Shown here piece by piece: positions 1 to 6,405 of a stretch of 36,205 bases of DNA (its first letter is position 1; every line of letters starts with the position of its first letter). The DNA is from a virus. Where the stretch lies: positions 1 to 36,205 of the IMG/VR virus record IMGVR_UViG_3300001533_003197. The stretch is one strand, 5' to 3'. The notes under the pieces are model-generated. The model ran no database searches. It was not told where the DNA came from and saw nothing but the letters and a program-made list of their open reading frames with translations. The position numbers and the translations under genes are program-made.

Positions 1-100
1 TGTTCTTCAAATGATCAAAGATCAGAAGCAAAAAGAGGAAAGAAAGCATCAAGCCGCTTTGTGTCAGATTGGACAATGTAAAACTAAAATCTCAAAATAA
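1..100 (+). CDS. 3' end of a hypothetical protein (partial)
   Basis: An open frame entering from the left edge, read from base 2, ends at TAA 98-100. About 32 residues are visible. They are Lys/Gln/Glu-rich and look like a charged helical tail, with two cysteines near the end. The next small ORF starts at the base directly after this stop, so the two are probably co-transcribed. No family can be assigned from this fragment. Confidence 0.45.
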   Translation, partial: VLQMIKDQKQKEERKHQAALCQIGQCKTKISK

Positions 101-256
101 ATGAATCACTATGTCTATCATGATGATGACATGGACAAAGACAATAGACCTCCTGCATGTTATCAATTAACATATCGAGGTTGTAAATATTGGTCTTGCT
201 ATCTTATTCATTTAAGAGATTGGTTTGAAAAAATGTTGAATGTAGAAGGGTCTTGA
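101..256 (+). CDS. small hypothetical protein, possibly DUF4278-like
   Basis: This 51-residue ORF begins with ATG directly after the previous stop codon. It is acidic at the N-terminus and then carries the segment YQLTYRGCKYWSCYLIH. The LTYRG-x-x-Y core resembles the short DUF4278 proteins of cyanobacteria and their phages, but this is a motif resemblance only. Two cysteines and several aromatic residues occur in the middle. Its stop codon lies in the loop of the following terminator hairpin, so it is the last gene of its transcript. Function unknown. Confidence 0.5.
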   Translation: MNHYVYHDDDMDKDNRPPACYQLTYRGCKYWSCYLIHLRDWFEKMLNVEGS

Positions 257-272
257 CAACCCTTCTTTTTTT
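244..272 (+). terminator. Rho-independent terminator with TTGACA in its loop
   Basis: AGAAGGGT (244-251) pairs perfectly with ACCCTTCT (259-266) around a 7-base loop, and six T follow (267-272). The loop contains TTGACA (253-258), identical to the sigma70 -35 consensus. At 17-bp spacing, however, only a weak TATGTA follows. It ends the transcript of the 101-256 ORF. Confidence 0.8.
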
Positions 273-306
273 ACTTATGTAAAAAATTTTATACTTATGT
301 AAAAAA
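272..306 (+). repeat. two direct copies of a 15-bp AT-rich repeat
   Basis: The sequence TACTTATGTAAAAAA occurs at 272-286 and again at 292-306, a 20-bp period. It lies between the terminator at 244-272 and the late-promoter-like CTAAATA at 340. It could be a protein-binding site in the 181-bp non-coding stretch 257-437, or a simple slippage duplication. Nothing in the sequence decides between them. Confidence 0.5.
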
Positions 307-339
307 GACATAAAAGTTAGTAAAGTTAAGTATTAATAC

Positions 340-346
340 CTAAATA
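340..346 (+). promoter_or_regulatory. candidate late promoter (CTAAATA)
   Basis: CTAAATA in the non-coding stretch ahead of the 438-641 ORF matches the late promoter core of T4-like cyanophages (T4 form TATAAATA), which is read by the gp55 sigma factor with gp33. The distance to the ATG is about 90 bp. A seven-base motif is expected by chance in AT-rich DNA, so this rests on position. Confidence 0.35.
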
Positions 347-437
347 ATTACAGAAGTAAAGAGAAGATAAAATGAAAAAGAGAAAATAGGTAAATTGAAA
401 TATTCAATATGATATTCTTTATAAATTGGAGGACATC

Positions 438-641
438 ATGAATAAAACAATAATTTACAATCAGTTTGATAAGTGGGTAGATGGTATTGAACATTTAAAT
501 CATAGTCTTGAGGATCTAAATCATACTCTAGATGATATAATCCAAGAAACCGATTATTTAAATACTTACTATACTCATACAATGAATGAGCAGAACAAAA
601 AACTAAAACCCAAAAGAACAATCATTAATTTTTTAGAATAG
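438..641 (+). CDS. small hypothetical helical protein
   Basis: This 67-residue ORF opens at ATG 438, chosen over an in-frame TTG at 426 because GGAGG (428-432) sits five bases upstream. It contains a heptad-like stretch, HLNHSLEDLNHTLDDI, which suggests a short amphipathic coiled coil, and a basic tail (KKLKPKR). A strong terminator starts six bases after the stop. No recognised family. It is likely one of the small early or accessory proteins common in these phages. Confidence 0.6.
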   Translation: MNKTIIYNQFDKWVDGIEHLNHSLEDLNHTLDDIIQETDYLNTYYTHTMNEQNKKLKPKRTIINFLE

Positions 642-646
642 ATTGC

Positions 647-676
647 AGAGAGGTGTTTGACACTCTCTCTTTTTTT
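647..676 (+). terminator. terminator hairpin overlapping an early promoter
   Basis: The 5' arm AGAGAGGTGT (647-656) pairs with ACACTCTCT (660-668) with one bulged G and a 3-base loop, and a run of T follows (670-676). It lies directly after the stop of the 438-641 ORF. The loop and 3' arm begin a consensus -35 box, so the element overlaps the promoter at 657-685. Confidence 0.7.
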
Positions 677-685
677 GTATATAAT
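657..685 (+). promoter_or_regulatory. consensus sigma70-type early promoter
   Basis: TTGACA (657-662), a 17-bp spacer and TATAAT (680-685) form a perfect match to the bacterial sigma70 consensus. T4-like phages use host sigma70-type promoters for early genes. The -35 box lies in the loop and 3' arm of a terminator hairpin and the T tract fills the spacer. It would drive the 717-878 ORF and possibly thyX. Confidence 0.8.
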
Positions 686-716
686 TAGTTTTGTCTTGAT
701 TAACATATCTAATATT

Positions 717-878
717 ATGGAAAGAGATCAGTTAAAACTCATTGTAAGAAATCTTCGACTTTTAGTTGATGCACTAGAGGCTGAAGTTTATTCTGATGTT
801 GATTCTTATCGAAACAGAATGGAACAAACACTTCCTCCATTAGCGGATTATGATGAAGTATTTGAAGATGATGAATAA
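717..878 (+). CDS. small acidic hypothetical protein
   Basis: The 53-residue ORF begins at ATG 717 (MERDQLKLIVRN...). A longer in-frame TTG start at 657 is rejected because it lies in the terminator loop and -35 box. The N-terminal half looks like an amphipathic helix, LKLIVRNLRLLVDALEAEV, and the C-terminus is strongly acidic (DEVFEDDE). No clear Shine-Dalgarno precedes the ATG. It lies just downstream of the consensus early promoter and 27 bp before thyX. Unknown function. Confidence 0.55.
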   Translation: MERDQLKLIVRNLRLLVDALEAEVYSDVDSYRNRMEQTLPPLADYDEVFEDDE

Positions 879-905
879 AAATTTCAAAGAGGTAATAAAC
901 GTTCA

Positions 906-1541
906 ATGAATCATGCAAGTTTAATTTCTGTTACACCTGATGCAGAGAAGCACATTGCATATTGTGCTCGTGTAAGTAATCCAAATAATCAGGATAATGA
1001 AAACTATGCTAAACTATTGGCATATTGTATCAAACATCGTCATTGGTCGATTTTTGAACAAGCATTTATGACTCTTGAGATTGAAACTACAAGAGGACTA
1101 GCAGCACAAGTTTTACGTCATAGGTCTTTTACTTTTCAAGAGTTTTCTCAGCGATACGCAAGTACAAATCTTTTGTCATCGAACATTGAACTTCCTGAAC
1201 TTCGTCGTCAAGATACAAAGAACCGTCAGAATTCAATTGATGATCTTGATTCAGAAATGATAGAAAAGTTTAATCGCCAAATGGTAACTCTTTTTAGTTC
1301 TGCATCAAATCTTTATAATCAGATGTTGGAAGCTGGAGTTGCAAAAGAATGTGCTCGTTTTGTTCTTCCACTTGCTACTCCTACTAAGATGTATATGAGT
1401 GGCTCATTGCGGAGCTGGATTCATTACATTGAATTACGATCTGCCAATGGAACTCAGAAAGAACATATGGACATTGCTCTTTCTTGTAAGGAAATTTTTA
1501 AAGAACAATTTCCTGTCATTTCAGAAGCTCTGGAGTGGTAA
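906..1541 (+). CDS. thyX: flavin-dependent thymidylate synthase ThyX
   Basis: The 211-residue protein catalyses reductive methylation of dUMP to dTMP, using methylene-tetrahydrofolate, NAD(P)H and FAD. It carries the ThyX signature RHRX7S: RHR at residues 71-73 and Ser at 81, within RHRSFTFQEFSQR. A further conserved-looking C-terminal region SGSLRSWIHYIELR is also present. The length is normal for a compact ThyX. ThyX is widespread in marine T4-like phages and supplies dTMP for an AT-rich genome during infection. It is followed 30 bp later by a small ORF and then phoH, which suggests a DNA-metabolism operon. The start ATG 906 lies shortly after an AGAGG-like ribosome site. Confidence 0.95.
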   Translation: MNHASLISVTPDAEKHIAYCARVSNPNNQDNENYAKLLAYCIKHRHWSIFEQAFMTLEIETTRGLAAQVLRHRSFTFQEFSQRYASTNLLSSNIELPELRRQDTKNRQNSIDDLDSEMIEKFNRQMVTLFSSASNLYNQMLEAGVAKECARFVLPLATPTKMYMSGSLRSWIHYIELRSANGTQKEHMDIALSCKEIFKEQFPVISEALEW

Positions 1542-1547
1542 TAAATA
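1539..1547 (+). promoter_or_regulatory. candidate late promoter (TAATAAATA)
   Basis: TAATAAATA overlaps the thyX stop codon, 25 bp before the TTG start of the next ORF. It matches the T4-type late -10 motif at seven or more positions. The same nonamer appears before other structural genes in this window. Confidence 0.35.
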
Positions 1548-1571
1548 TTAATATATCATGGAGGAAATAAT

Positions 1572-1823
1572 TTGGCATCGTATCCAGTAATTAACACCAA
1601 GACTGGTGAACAGAAAGAAGTGAAAATGAGTGTTCATGAATGGGACCAGTGGAGAAAAGATAATCCAGATTGGCTCAGAGATTACTCAGACCCTTCTACT
1701 CTTCCTGGAGTGGGTGAGGTAGGTGAATGGTCAGACAAGATGATGAAGACTCATCCTGGATGGAATGATGTACTTACAAAGGCATCTAAAGCGCCAGGAT
1801 CAAAAGTAAAACCTTTCAAGTAA
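1572..1823 (+). CDS. conserved phage hypothetical protein, TTG start
   Basis: An 83-residue protein beginning at TTG 1572, supported by GGAGG at 1560-1564 with seven bases of spacing. No nearby in-frame ATG would keep the N-terminus MASYPVINTKTGEQKEV. It has several Trp and Pro residues (HEWDQWRKDNPDW, EWSDKMMK, HPGWNDVL) and a basic C-terminus. It resembles small proteins found next to phoH in cyanophages. No catalytic motif or zinc-binding cysteines are visible. It lies one base upstream of the phoH start, so it is probably translated with it. Function unknown. Confidence 0.75.
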   Translation: MASYPVINTKTGEQKEVKMSVHEWDQWRKDNPDWLRDYSDPSTLPGVGEVGEWSDKMMKTHPGWNDVLTKASKAPGSKVKPFK

Positions 1824-1824
1824 T

Positions 1825-2589
1825 ATGGCGACTAAGAAAAAGACGGGTATCGGCAGCACCAATCCAGTTCCATTTGGTATGAGTAATCGAACTATGAAAA
1901 GAAAGAAACCAATTAATCTTGATTATATCAAGAAAGTTGAACCAATCACAGAGAACCAAGAGTTATTCTTTGAAAAGTATAAGTTGGAGCAGAACCTTGT
2001 TGCATATGGTTGTGCTGGTACTGGAAAGACCTTTATAACCCTCTACAATGCCCTTCTAGATGTCTTAGATCCCAAGACACCCTACGAGAAGATTTACATC
2101 GTCAGGTCTCTTGTACCCACCAGAGAAATTGGTTTTCTTCCTGGTGATCATGAAGATAAATCATCTCTTTATCAGATTCCTTATAAGAATATGGTGAAGT
2201 ATATGTTTGAGATGCCTGATGATGCTTCTTTTGAGATGTTGTATAATAATCTCAAAGCACAAGGAACAATTTCTTTTTGGTCTACTTCATTTATTCGTGG
2301 AACAACATTGGATAATGTCATTATAATTGTTGATGAATTTCAAAATCTAAATTTTCATGAGTTAGATTCGATGATTACTCGTGTTGGAGAAAATTCAAAA
2401 ATGATGTTCTGTGGTGATGCAAGTCAATCTGATTTGATAAAACAGAATGAGAGGAATGGTATTGCTGATTTTATGAGAATCTTGACAAACATGCCATCCT
2501 TTGATATTATTGAATTTAATGCAGAAGATATCTGTCGTAGTGGACTCGTAAAAGAGTACATCATTGCTAAACTTGAACTTGGTATGTAA
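1825..2589 (+). CDS. phoH: PhoH-like P-loop ATPase
   Basis: A 254-residue PhoH-family protein. Walker A is GCAGTGKT at residues 62-69 and Walker B is VIIIVDE at 165-171, followed by FQNL. A short basic N-terminal tail precedes the ATPase core. PhoH is a common auxiliary gene of marine phages. In bacteria it belongs to the phosphate-starvation regulon and is related to helicase-type ATPases and RNA metabolism, but its role in phages is unsettled. The stop overlaps the start of the next gene in a TAATG junction. Its place among replication genes is consistent with nucleic-acid metabolism. Confidence 0.93.
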   Translation: MATKKKTGIGSTNPVPFGMSNRTMKRKKPINLDYIKKVEPITENQELFFEKYKLEQNLVAYGCAGTGKTFITLYNALLDVLDPKTPYEKIYIVRSLVPTREIGFLPGDHEDKSSLYQIPYKNMVKYMFEMPDDASFEMLYNNLKAQGTISFWSTSFIRGTTLDNVIIIVDEFQNLNFHELDSMITRVGENSKMMFCGDASQSDLIKQNERNGIADFMRILTNMPSFDIIEFNAEDICRSGLVKEYIIAKLELGM

Positions 2590-3260
2590 TGTTTAATCAT
2601 ATTGAAATAGATTATCCTCAACTTGAAAGAGAGACAATTGATGGTGTAAGATATTATGATACTCCTGATGGACAAAAATTAGTATCTATCACTTCTGTCA
2701 TTAGTCATTACAATCGTGAGATCTTCAGGGAATGGAGAGCAAAAATTGGTAATGATGAAGCAAATAAAATTACCAAAGCTGCAACAAGTCGTGGTACTGA
2801 TATGCACACTTTGGTTGAAAACTATTTGTTGAATCAAGAACTTCCTGAAGTTCAACCACTATCAGATCTTCTTTTCAAACAATCAAAACCTTATCTGAAT
2901 AAAATTGATAATATTCATGCTATTGAACAATCTCTTTTTAGTAAAGAGTTGGGAGTGGCAGGAACAGTTGATTGTATTGCTGAATACGAAGGTGAACTAG
3001 CAGTTATTGATTTTAAGACAAGTAAAAAACCAAAACCAGAAAAGTGGATTGAACATTATTTTGTACAGTGTGCTGCATATGCATGTATGTTGTATGAAAT
3101 GACTGGTATTATAGTAAAAAAGTTTGTAATCATTATGTCCTGTGAGGATGGAGATTGTGTAGTCTATGAAAAATATGATAAAAGAAAGTACATCAACCTT
3201 CTTGCAAAGTACGTTGGCGAGTTTGTTGAATTTAAACTGCAGGAATATGGAAAAACCTGA
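2589..3260 (+). CDS. PD-(D/E)XK exonuclease, RecB-like
   Basis: This 223-residue protein has the hallmarks of a RecB/Cas4-type nuclease. An N-terminal SRGTDMHTLVE segment (residues 67-77) contains the conserved His. The core metal site is GTVD with Asp128, followed by VIDFKTS with Asp141 and Lys143 (D-x-K). Four cysteines lie in the C-terminal third, but they do not form an obvious Cas4 iron-sulfur pattern. Similar proteins are annotated as exonucleases in cyanomyoviruses, where they probably act in recombination or in degradation of host DNA. It overlaps phoH by one base and gp33 by 14 bases. The exact substrate cannot be inferred. Confidence 0.85.
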   Translation: MFNHIEIDYPQLERETIDGVRYYDTPDGQKLVSITSVISHYNREIFREWRAKIGNDEANKITKAATSRGTDMHTLVENYLLNQELPEVQPLSDLLFKQSKPYLNKIDNIHAIEQSLFSKELGVAGTVDCIAEYEGELAVIDFKTSKKPKPEKWIEHYFVQCAAYACMLYEMTGIIVKKFVIIMSCEDGDCVVYEKYDKRKYINLLAKYVGEFVEFKLQEYGKT

Positions 3261-3516
3261 AGAACTCAGTATTGATCAACTTATTGAAAATAAATTCTAT
3301 AACAGTAGAACTTTTTCTGAAGAAATTGAGAAGATCACAAAACAAAATAAAGACATGAAATACATGGATGCTATTGTCTTCTTTTGTGAAAAAAATAATA
3401 TTGATGTTGAGTCTATTCCAAAACTAATGTCTAAACCATTGAAAGAAAGACTTAAGTGTGAAGCAATGGAACTCAACCTTTTGAAAAAAACATCACATGC
3501 AAAACTTCCTATATGA
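3247..3516 (+). CDS. gp33: gp33-like late transcription coactivator
   Basis: An 89-residue protein starting at ATG 3247 (MEKPEELSIDQLIENKFYNS). In T4, gp33 bridges RNA polymerase and the gp45 sliding clamp so that gp55 can recognise late promoters. Identification rests on its likeness to cyanophage gp33 (the segment DAIVFFCEKNNIDVESIPKL and the SKPLKERLK core) and on the T4-type neighbourhood with gp59 and gp32. It is shorter than T4 gp33 (112 residues). A longer in-frame start at 3166 is rejected because it would overlap the exonuclease by about 95 bases. The stop overlaps the gp59 start (ATGA). Confidence 0.8.
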   Translation: MEKPEELSIDQLIENKFYNSRTFSEEIEKITKQNKDMKYMDAIVFFCEKNNIDVESIPKLMSKPLKERLKCEAMELNLLKKTSHAKLPI

Positions 3517-4124
3517 TTCCTAAAGTGAGTCCATTCGATTGCTATAAATCCTACTTAGGATTAAAAAATCATTTTACAAAAGAGAAGTATGATTTTCACA
3601 AATATTCTGGAAAATCAAGAGCGTCATTAAATTCTTTTTATAAAAGACGTGATCGGTTCTTCTTTGAAAAATTAAGTAGACAAAAAGATGATAGTGAAGT
3701 TGTTGAATTCTTTGTTTCAAATTTTGTAAGTTGTGATGATCCTCAATCATTGTGGATTGGTGAGATTGTCAAAAATGGTGAACAGAATTATACTGATTGG
3801 AAGAGAAGGCTTCAATCATTAAGTTATACATTTAAATCAGAAATCGAATCTGTATTTGGTGAAAAGAATTTTGATGATATGTTTAGAATTGAGGGGACTA
3901 AACATCCTCCAGCAATTAAAGAACATTTGTTAAAAAATCTATCACTTGAATCTTTAGTAATCTTAAATAAAATCATCGGATTCAAAAATGATTTTGATAA
4001 AAAACTTGATGATCCTGTTTGGAAGTTTTTATCGATGAGAATCAATAAGTATGATTCTTTTATACATATTGATGTATTCAAGTTCAAAACAATTCTAAAG
4101 GAGGTAATTATTCATGACAATTGA
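3513..4124 (+). CDS. gp59: gp59-like replicative helicase loader
   Basis: At 203 residues it is close to T4 gp59 (217). gp59 binds fork DNA and gp32 and loads the gp41 helicase. The segment YKRRDRFFFEKLS (residues 43-55) closely matches T4 YQKRRDKYFFQKLSE. Other matches are VEFFVSNFVSCDDPQSLWIG and the C-terminal DDPVWKFLSMRINKY, with the helical, basic character expected. It starts by overlapping the gp33 stop, and its 3' end carries the ribosome site (AAAGGAGG, about 4097-4104) of the next ORF. Confidence 0.9.
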   Translation: MIPKVSPFDCYKSYLGLKNHFTKEKYDFHKYSGKSRASLNSFYKRRDRFFFEKLSRQKDDSEVVEFFVSNFVSCDDPQSLWIGEIVKNGEQNYTDWKRRLQSLSYTFKSEIESVFGEKNFDDMFRIEGTKHPPAIKEHLLKNLSLESLVILNKIIGFKNDFDKKLDDPVWKFLSMRINKYDSFIHIDVFKFKTILKEVIIHDN

Positions 4125-4305
4125 TAATGCAACTGTACTTGAAAACTTGAAAGTTCAAAGAACTGAAATTGAAAAAGCTTTAGAAAGTAATAGAGAAATG
4201 TATCTTAAAATTCAAGGAGCTATTGAAATTCTTGAACAAATAGAAGAACAAAATTCAGAATCAGAAGAAGAACCAGAAGAAGAACCAGAAGAAGGGAAAG
4301 AATGA
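4114..4305 (+). CDS. small coiled-coil hypothetical protein
   Basis: A 63-residue protein made of one long predicted helix (LENLKVQRTEIEKALESN, then MYLKIQGAIEILEQIEEQ) followed by a Glu/Pro-rich acidic tail of about 20 residues. The helix has hydrophobic residues at coiled-coil spacing, so it may form a dimer. It has a strong Shine-Dalgarno (AAAGGAGG) inside gp59 and overlaps genes on both sides (11 bases with gp59, 4 with the DUF1825 gene). This indicates coupled translation. Similar short ORFs occur at this place in cyanomyoviruses. No function is known. Confidence 0.75.
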   Translation: MTIDNATVLENLKVQRTEIEKALESNREMYLKIQGAIEILEQIEEQNSESEEEPEEEPEEGKE

Positions 4306-4634
4306 GCTTTTTTCAATCAGAAATTGTTCAGACAGAAATGAAAGAAATTGCTGAACTACAAGATGAAATTTATAAAAATGTGTTTACTTTTTCATCTATG
4401 GATAGAAACGGTAAACTCAAACATATTGAAATGCTTGAAGAGTTATTAAAGAAACAACAAGTTCTTTATACAAGATTAAGTCTTTCCGATGATCCTGAAG
4501 CAAAGTATATGAAAGATACTATTATGGTTTCCGCAAGACAGCTGGGATTTCCTGAAGATGTTGATCTATCATATATCTTTTCCAACATGTGTCATATTAT
4601 TGATAATATGAAAAAGTCTCTTGATGCGAGTTGA
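4302..4634 (+). CDS. DUF1825 family protein (cyanobacterial-type)
   Basis: This 110-residue protein has the full features of DUF1825: the opening MSFFQSEIVQTEMKEIAELQ, a helical middle (KLKHIEMLEELLKKQQVLY), the conserved TRLSLSDDPEAKYMKD block, and a C-terminal helix ending in NMKKSLD. DUF1825 is known as a small conserved family of cyanobacteria with no established function. Its presence here points to a cyanobacterial host and to past transfer between host and phage. It overlaps the preceding ORF (ATGA) and its stop overlaps the -35 box of the gp32 promoter. Confidence 0.8.
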   Translation: MSFFQSEIVQTEMKEIAELQDEIYKNVFTFSSMDRNGKLKHIEMLEELLKKQQVLYTRLSLSDDPEAKYMKDTIMVSARQLGFPEDVDLSYIFSNMCHIIDNMKKSLDAS

Positions 4635-4659
4635 CAATAGGTAAAAAAGGTTCTATATT
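4631..4659 (+). promoter_or_regulatory. early sigma70-type promoter of gp32
   Basis: TTGACA (4631-4636), a 17-bp spacer and TATATT (4654-4659) match the sigma70 consensus at 11 of 12 positions. The -35 box contains the TGA stop of the DUF1825 gene. The predicted transcript starts near 4666 and has a leader of nearly 60 nucleotides before gp32, which lets gp32 be made independently of the upstream operon. Confidence 0.8.
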
Positions 4660-4723
4660 GAGGCTGGCTGATCCTCTACCAAGCTAAAGTACAAAGGCCA
4701 AATACATCTAATACGGAGTAAAC

Positions 4724-5659
4724 ATGTCGTTTTCTGATCTTAAAAAACAATCTTCTTTGGGTTCTCTTACCAGTAAGTTGGTAAAAGAAGTTGAAAAGAT
4801 GAATAACACTGGTGGTAGTAGTGATGATCGTCTCTGGAAACCAGAGATGGATAAAAGTGGAAATGGTTATGCAGTCATTCGTTTTCTTCCTGCACCTGAA
4901 GGAGAAGATCTTCCCTGGGTTAAACTGTTCTCTCATGCCTTTCAAGGTCCTGGAGGATGGTATATTGAAAATTCTCTGACTACAATTGGTCAGAAGGATC
5001 CTATTAGTGAACTCAACAGGGAACTGTGGAATACTGGAAGTGAAGCAGATAAAGATACTGTTCGTAAACAAAAACGTAAATTGTCTTTCTATGCAAACAT
5101 TTATGTTGTAAAAGATCCTGCCAATCCTCAAAACGAGGGAGGTGTGTTTCTTTACAAGTTTGGTAAGAAGATCTTTGATAAGATCATGGATGTGATGCAA
5201 CCAGAGTTTGAGGATGAAACACCAATTAATCCTTTTGACTTTTGGCAAGGTGCTAACTTCAAACTGAAGTTGCAAAAGAAAGATGGGTACTGGAATTACG
5301 ATAAGTCTGAATTCGATCGTCCTGGTCCTCTTTTGGATGATGACGATGCAATGGAAGCAATTTGGAAGAAACAATATTCACTGACGGCATTGACTGCTCC
5401 TGATCAGTTCAAATCATATGATGAACTGAAAAAACGTCTTGATTATGTTCTGGGCAATAAGTCCAGTCGTATGACAACTGTAGAAGAGGAGACGGAATAT
5501 GACAACTATGCTGCGACAGAACGAAAGTCAGTCAGTGAAGATGAAGTCATGCAAAAACTTGAAGAATCTTACAAAGCATCAAAGAATGTTGAAACAACAT
5601 CCGTTGATGATGACGATGATGATGCTCTTAGTTATTTCTCAAAGTTGGCTGATTCCTGA
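4724..5659 (+). CDS. gp32: gp32-like single-stranded DNA-binding protein
   Basis: A 311-residue cooperative ssDNA-binding protein of the T4 gp32 type, coating DNA at the replication fork and binding gp59. The core segments AVIRFLPAP (50-58), NIYVVKDPANPQNEGG (125-140) and YKFGKKIFDKI (144-154) match T4 gp32. The acidic C-terminus, six Asp then ALSYFSKLADS, is the typical protein-protein interaction tail. The Cys residues of the T4 zinc site are absent: the corresponding part (residues 81-100) has no Cys, although His71 remains. It has its own early promoter and ends at a strong bidirectional terminator. Confidence 0.95.
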   Translation: MSFSDLKKQSSLGSLTSKLVKEVEKMNNTGGSSDDRLWKPEMDKSGNGYAVIRFLPAPEGEDLPWVKLFSHAFQGPGGWYIENSLTTIGQKDPISELNRELWNTGSEADKDTVRKQKRKLSFYANIYVVKDPANPQNEGGVFLYKFGKKIFDKIMDVMQPEFEDETPINPFDFWQGANFKLKLQKKDGYWNYDKSEFDRPGPLLDDDDAMEAIWKKQYSLTALTAPDQFKSYDELKKRLDYVLGNKSSRMTTVEEETEYDNYAATERKSVSEDEVMQKLEESYKASKNVETTSVDDDDDDALSYFSKLADS

Positions 5660-5685
5660 TACAAAAATCAATAATTAATTCTCAT

Positions 5686-5717
5686 ATACCCCGAAAAAAA
5701 AATCGGGGTATTTTTTT
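5686..5717. terminator. bidirectional terminator between convergent genes
   Basis: ATACCCCGA (5686-5694) pairs perfectly with TCGGGGTAT (5703-5711) around an all-A loop, and seven T follow at 5711-5717. On the other strand the loop A's do not serve as a U tract, so minus-strand termination relies on weaker flanking T's. It separates gp32 (+) from gp53 (-), which are transcribed towards each other. Confidence 0.85.
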
Positions 5718-5733
5718 GTCTTATTACTTTTTT

Positions 5734-6402
5734 TTATTCGTATAATTTGATATTATCTCCTCGTACCAGACTGTCAGACACATACTGACTTGAACCTTCT
5801 GGATATGGCATAATTGTTTCAAGATCATCAATTATTAGACCAAGATAAAACTCTTTAAGTAAGAAAATATTTCTTCTTTGATTTTGAATATTTAATTCAT
5901 ATTGATAGTTTGTAATTTCACTTACACTTGATGTTGTAATACTTTGACCTAACCCAGAATCAAAATATGTAACACTGTAGTCTGAAGGAACTTCAAGACC
6001 TGCAGGAATGATTATTCTCTTCAGACTATCTCTAATTTCTCTGGTTTCATAATGTCTAACAGAATATATTGTTTGATTATCACCATACTTATATGTTAGA
6101 TATTTTTCAAATCCTTCCTGTGTCAATGGCCATTCGGTTTCAATATTAAGAATATTATTTGAAAGTAATACTAACCAATCAAGATTTGGATCATCATATA
6201 CCTTTTCTGCAACATTATCTGGTCGATCATCTCCGACAATCGTGTATTTTGTAAAATATGCTAAATCCTGAAATATATCTTCTCTAAGTTTTGTTCTTTT
6301 GAAAAGATTTTTTACTTGAATGTAATTTGAAACACTATTGGTATTTGGAGTACGATCAACGTACTCAAAATTAGGAACGTAGCTGAAGTATTGTTGTGTC
6401 AT
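5734..6402 (-). CDS. gp53: baseplate wedge protein gp53
   Basis: A 222-residue protein with the gp53 pattern: N-terminal YFSYVPNFEY, then basic FKRTKLREDI, the block IVGDDRPDNVAEKVYDDPNL, and DWLVLLSNNI. T4 gp53 (196 residues) has the same order (GSPRPEELANAIYGNPQLYW). gp53 joins neighbouring wedges to complete the baseplate around the hub. The C-terminal part (QYELNIQNQRRNIFLLKEFY) resembles that of other phage gp53 proteins. It is the last gene of the minus-strand baseplate block, three bases after the gp48-like gene. Confidence 0.88.
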   Translation of the reverse strand: MTQQYFSYVPNFEYVDRTPNTNSVSNYIQVKNLFKRTKLREDIFQDLAYFTKYTIVGDDRPDNVAEKVYDDPNLDWLVLLSNNILNIETEWPLTQEGFEKYLTYKYGDNQTIYSVRHYETREIRDSLKRIIIPAGLEVPSDYSVTYFDSGLGQSITTSSVSEITNYQYELNIQNQRRNIFLLKEFYLGLIIDDLETIMPYPEGSSQYVSDSLVRGDNIKLYE

Positions 6403-6405
6403 TTG

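Noticed and set aside
657-716. TTG start at 657 extending the 53-residue ORF
   Set aside because: It lies in the terminator loop and the -35 box and upstream of the predicted transcript start.
3166-3246. Longer N-terminus for gp33
   Set aside because: It would overlap the exonuclease gene extensively, and the ATG at 3247 gives the N-terminus expected for cyanophage gp33.
4676-5374. 232-residue open frame on the minus strand
   Set aside because: It lies opposite gp32, has low-complexity composition and no ribosome site, and gp32 is certain.
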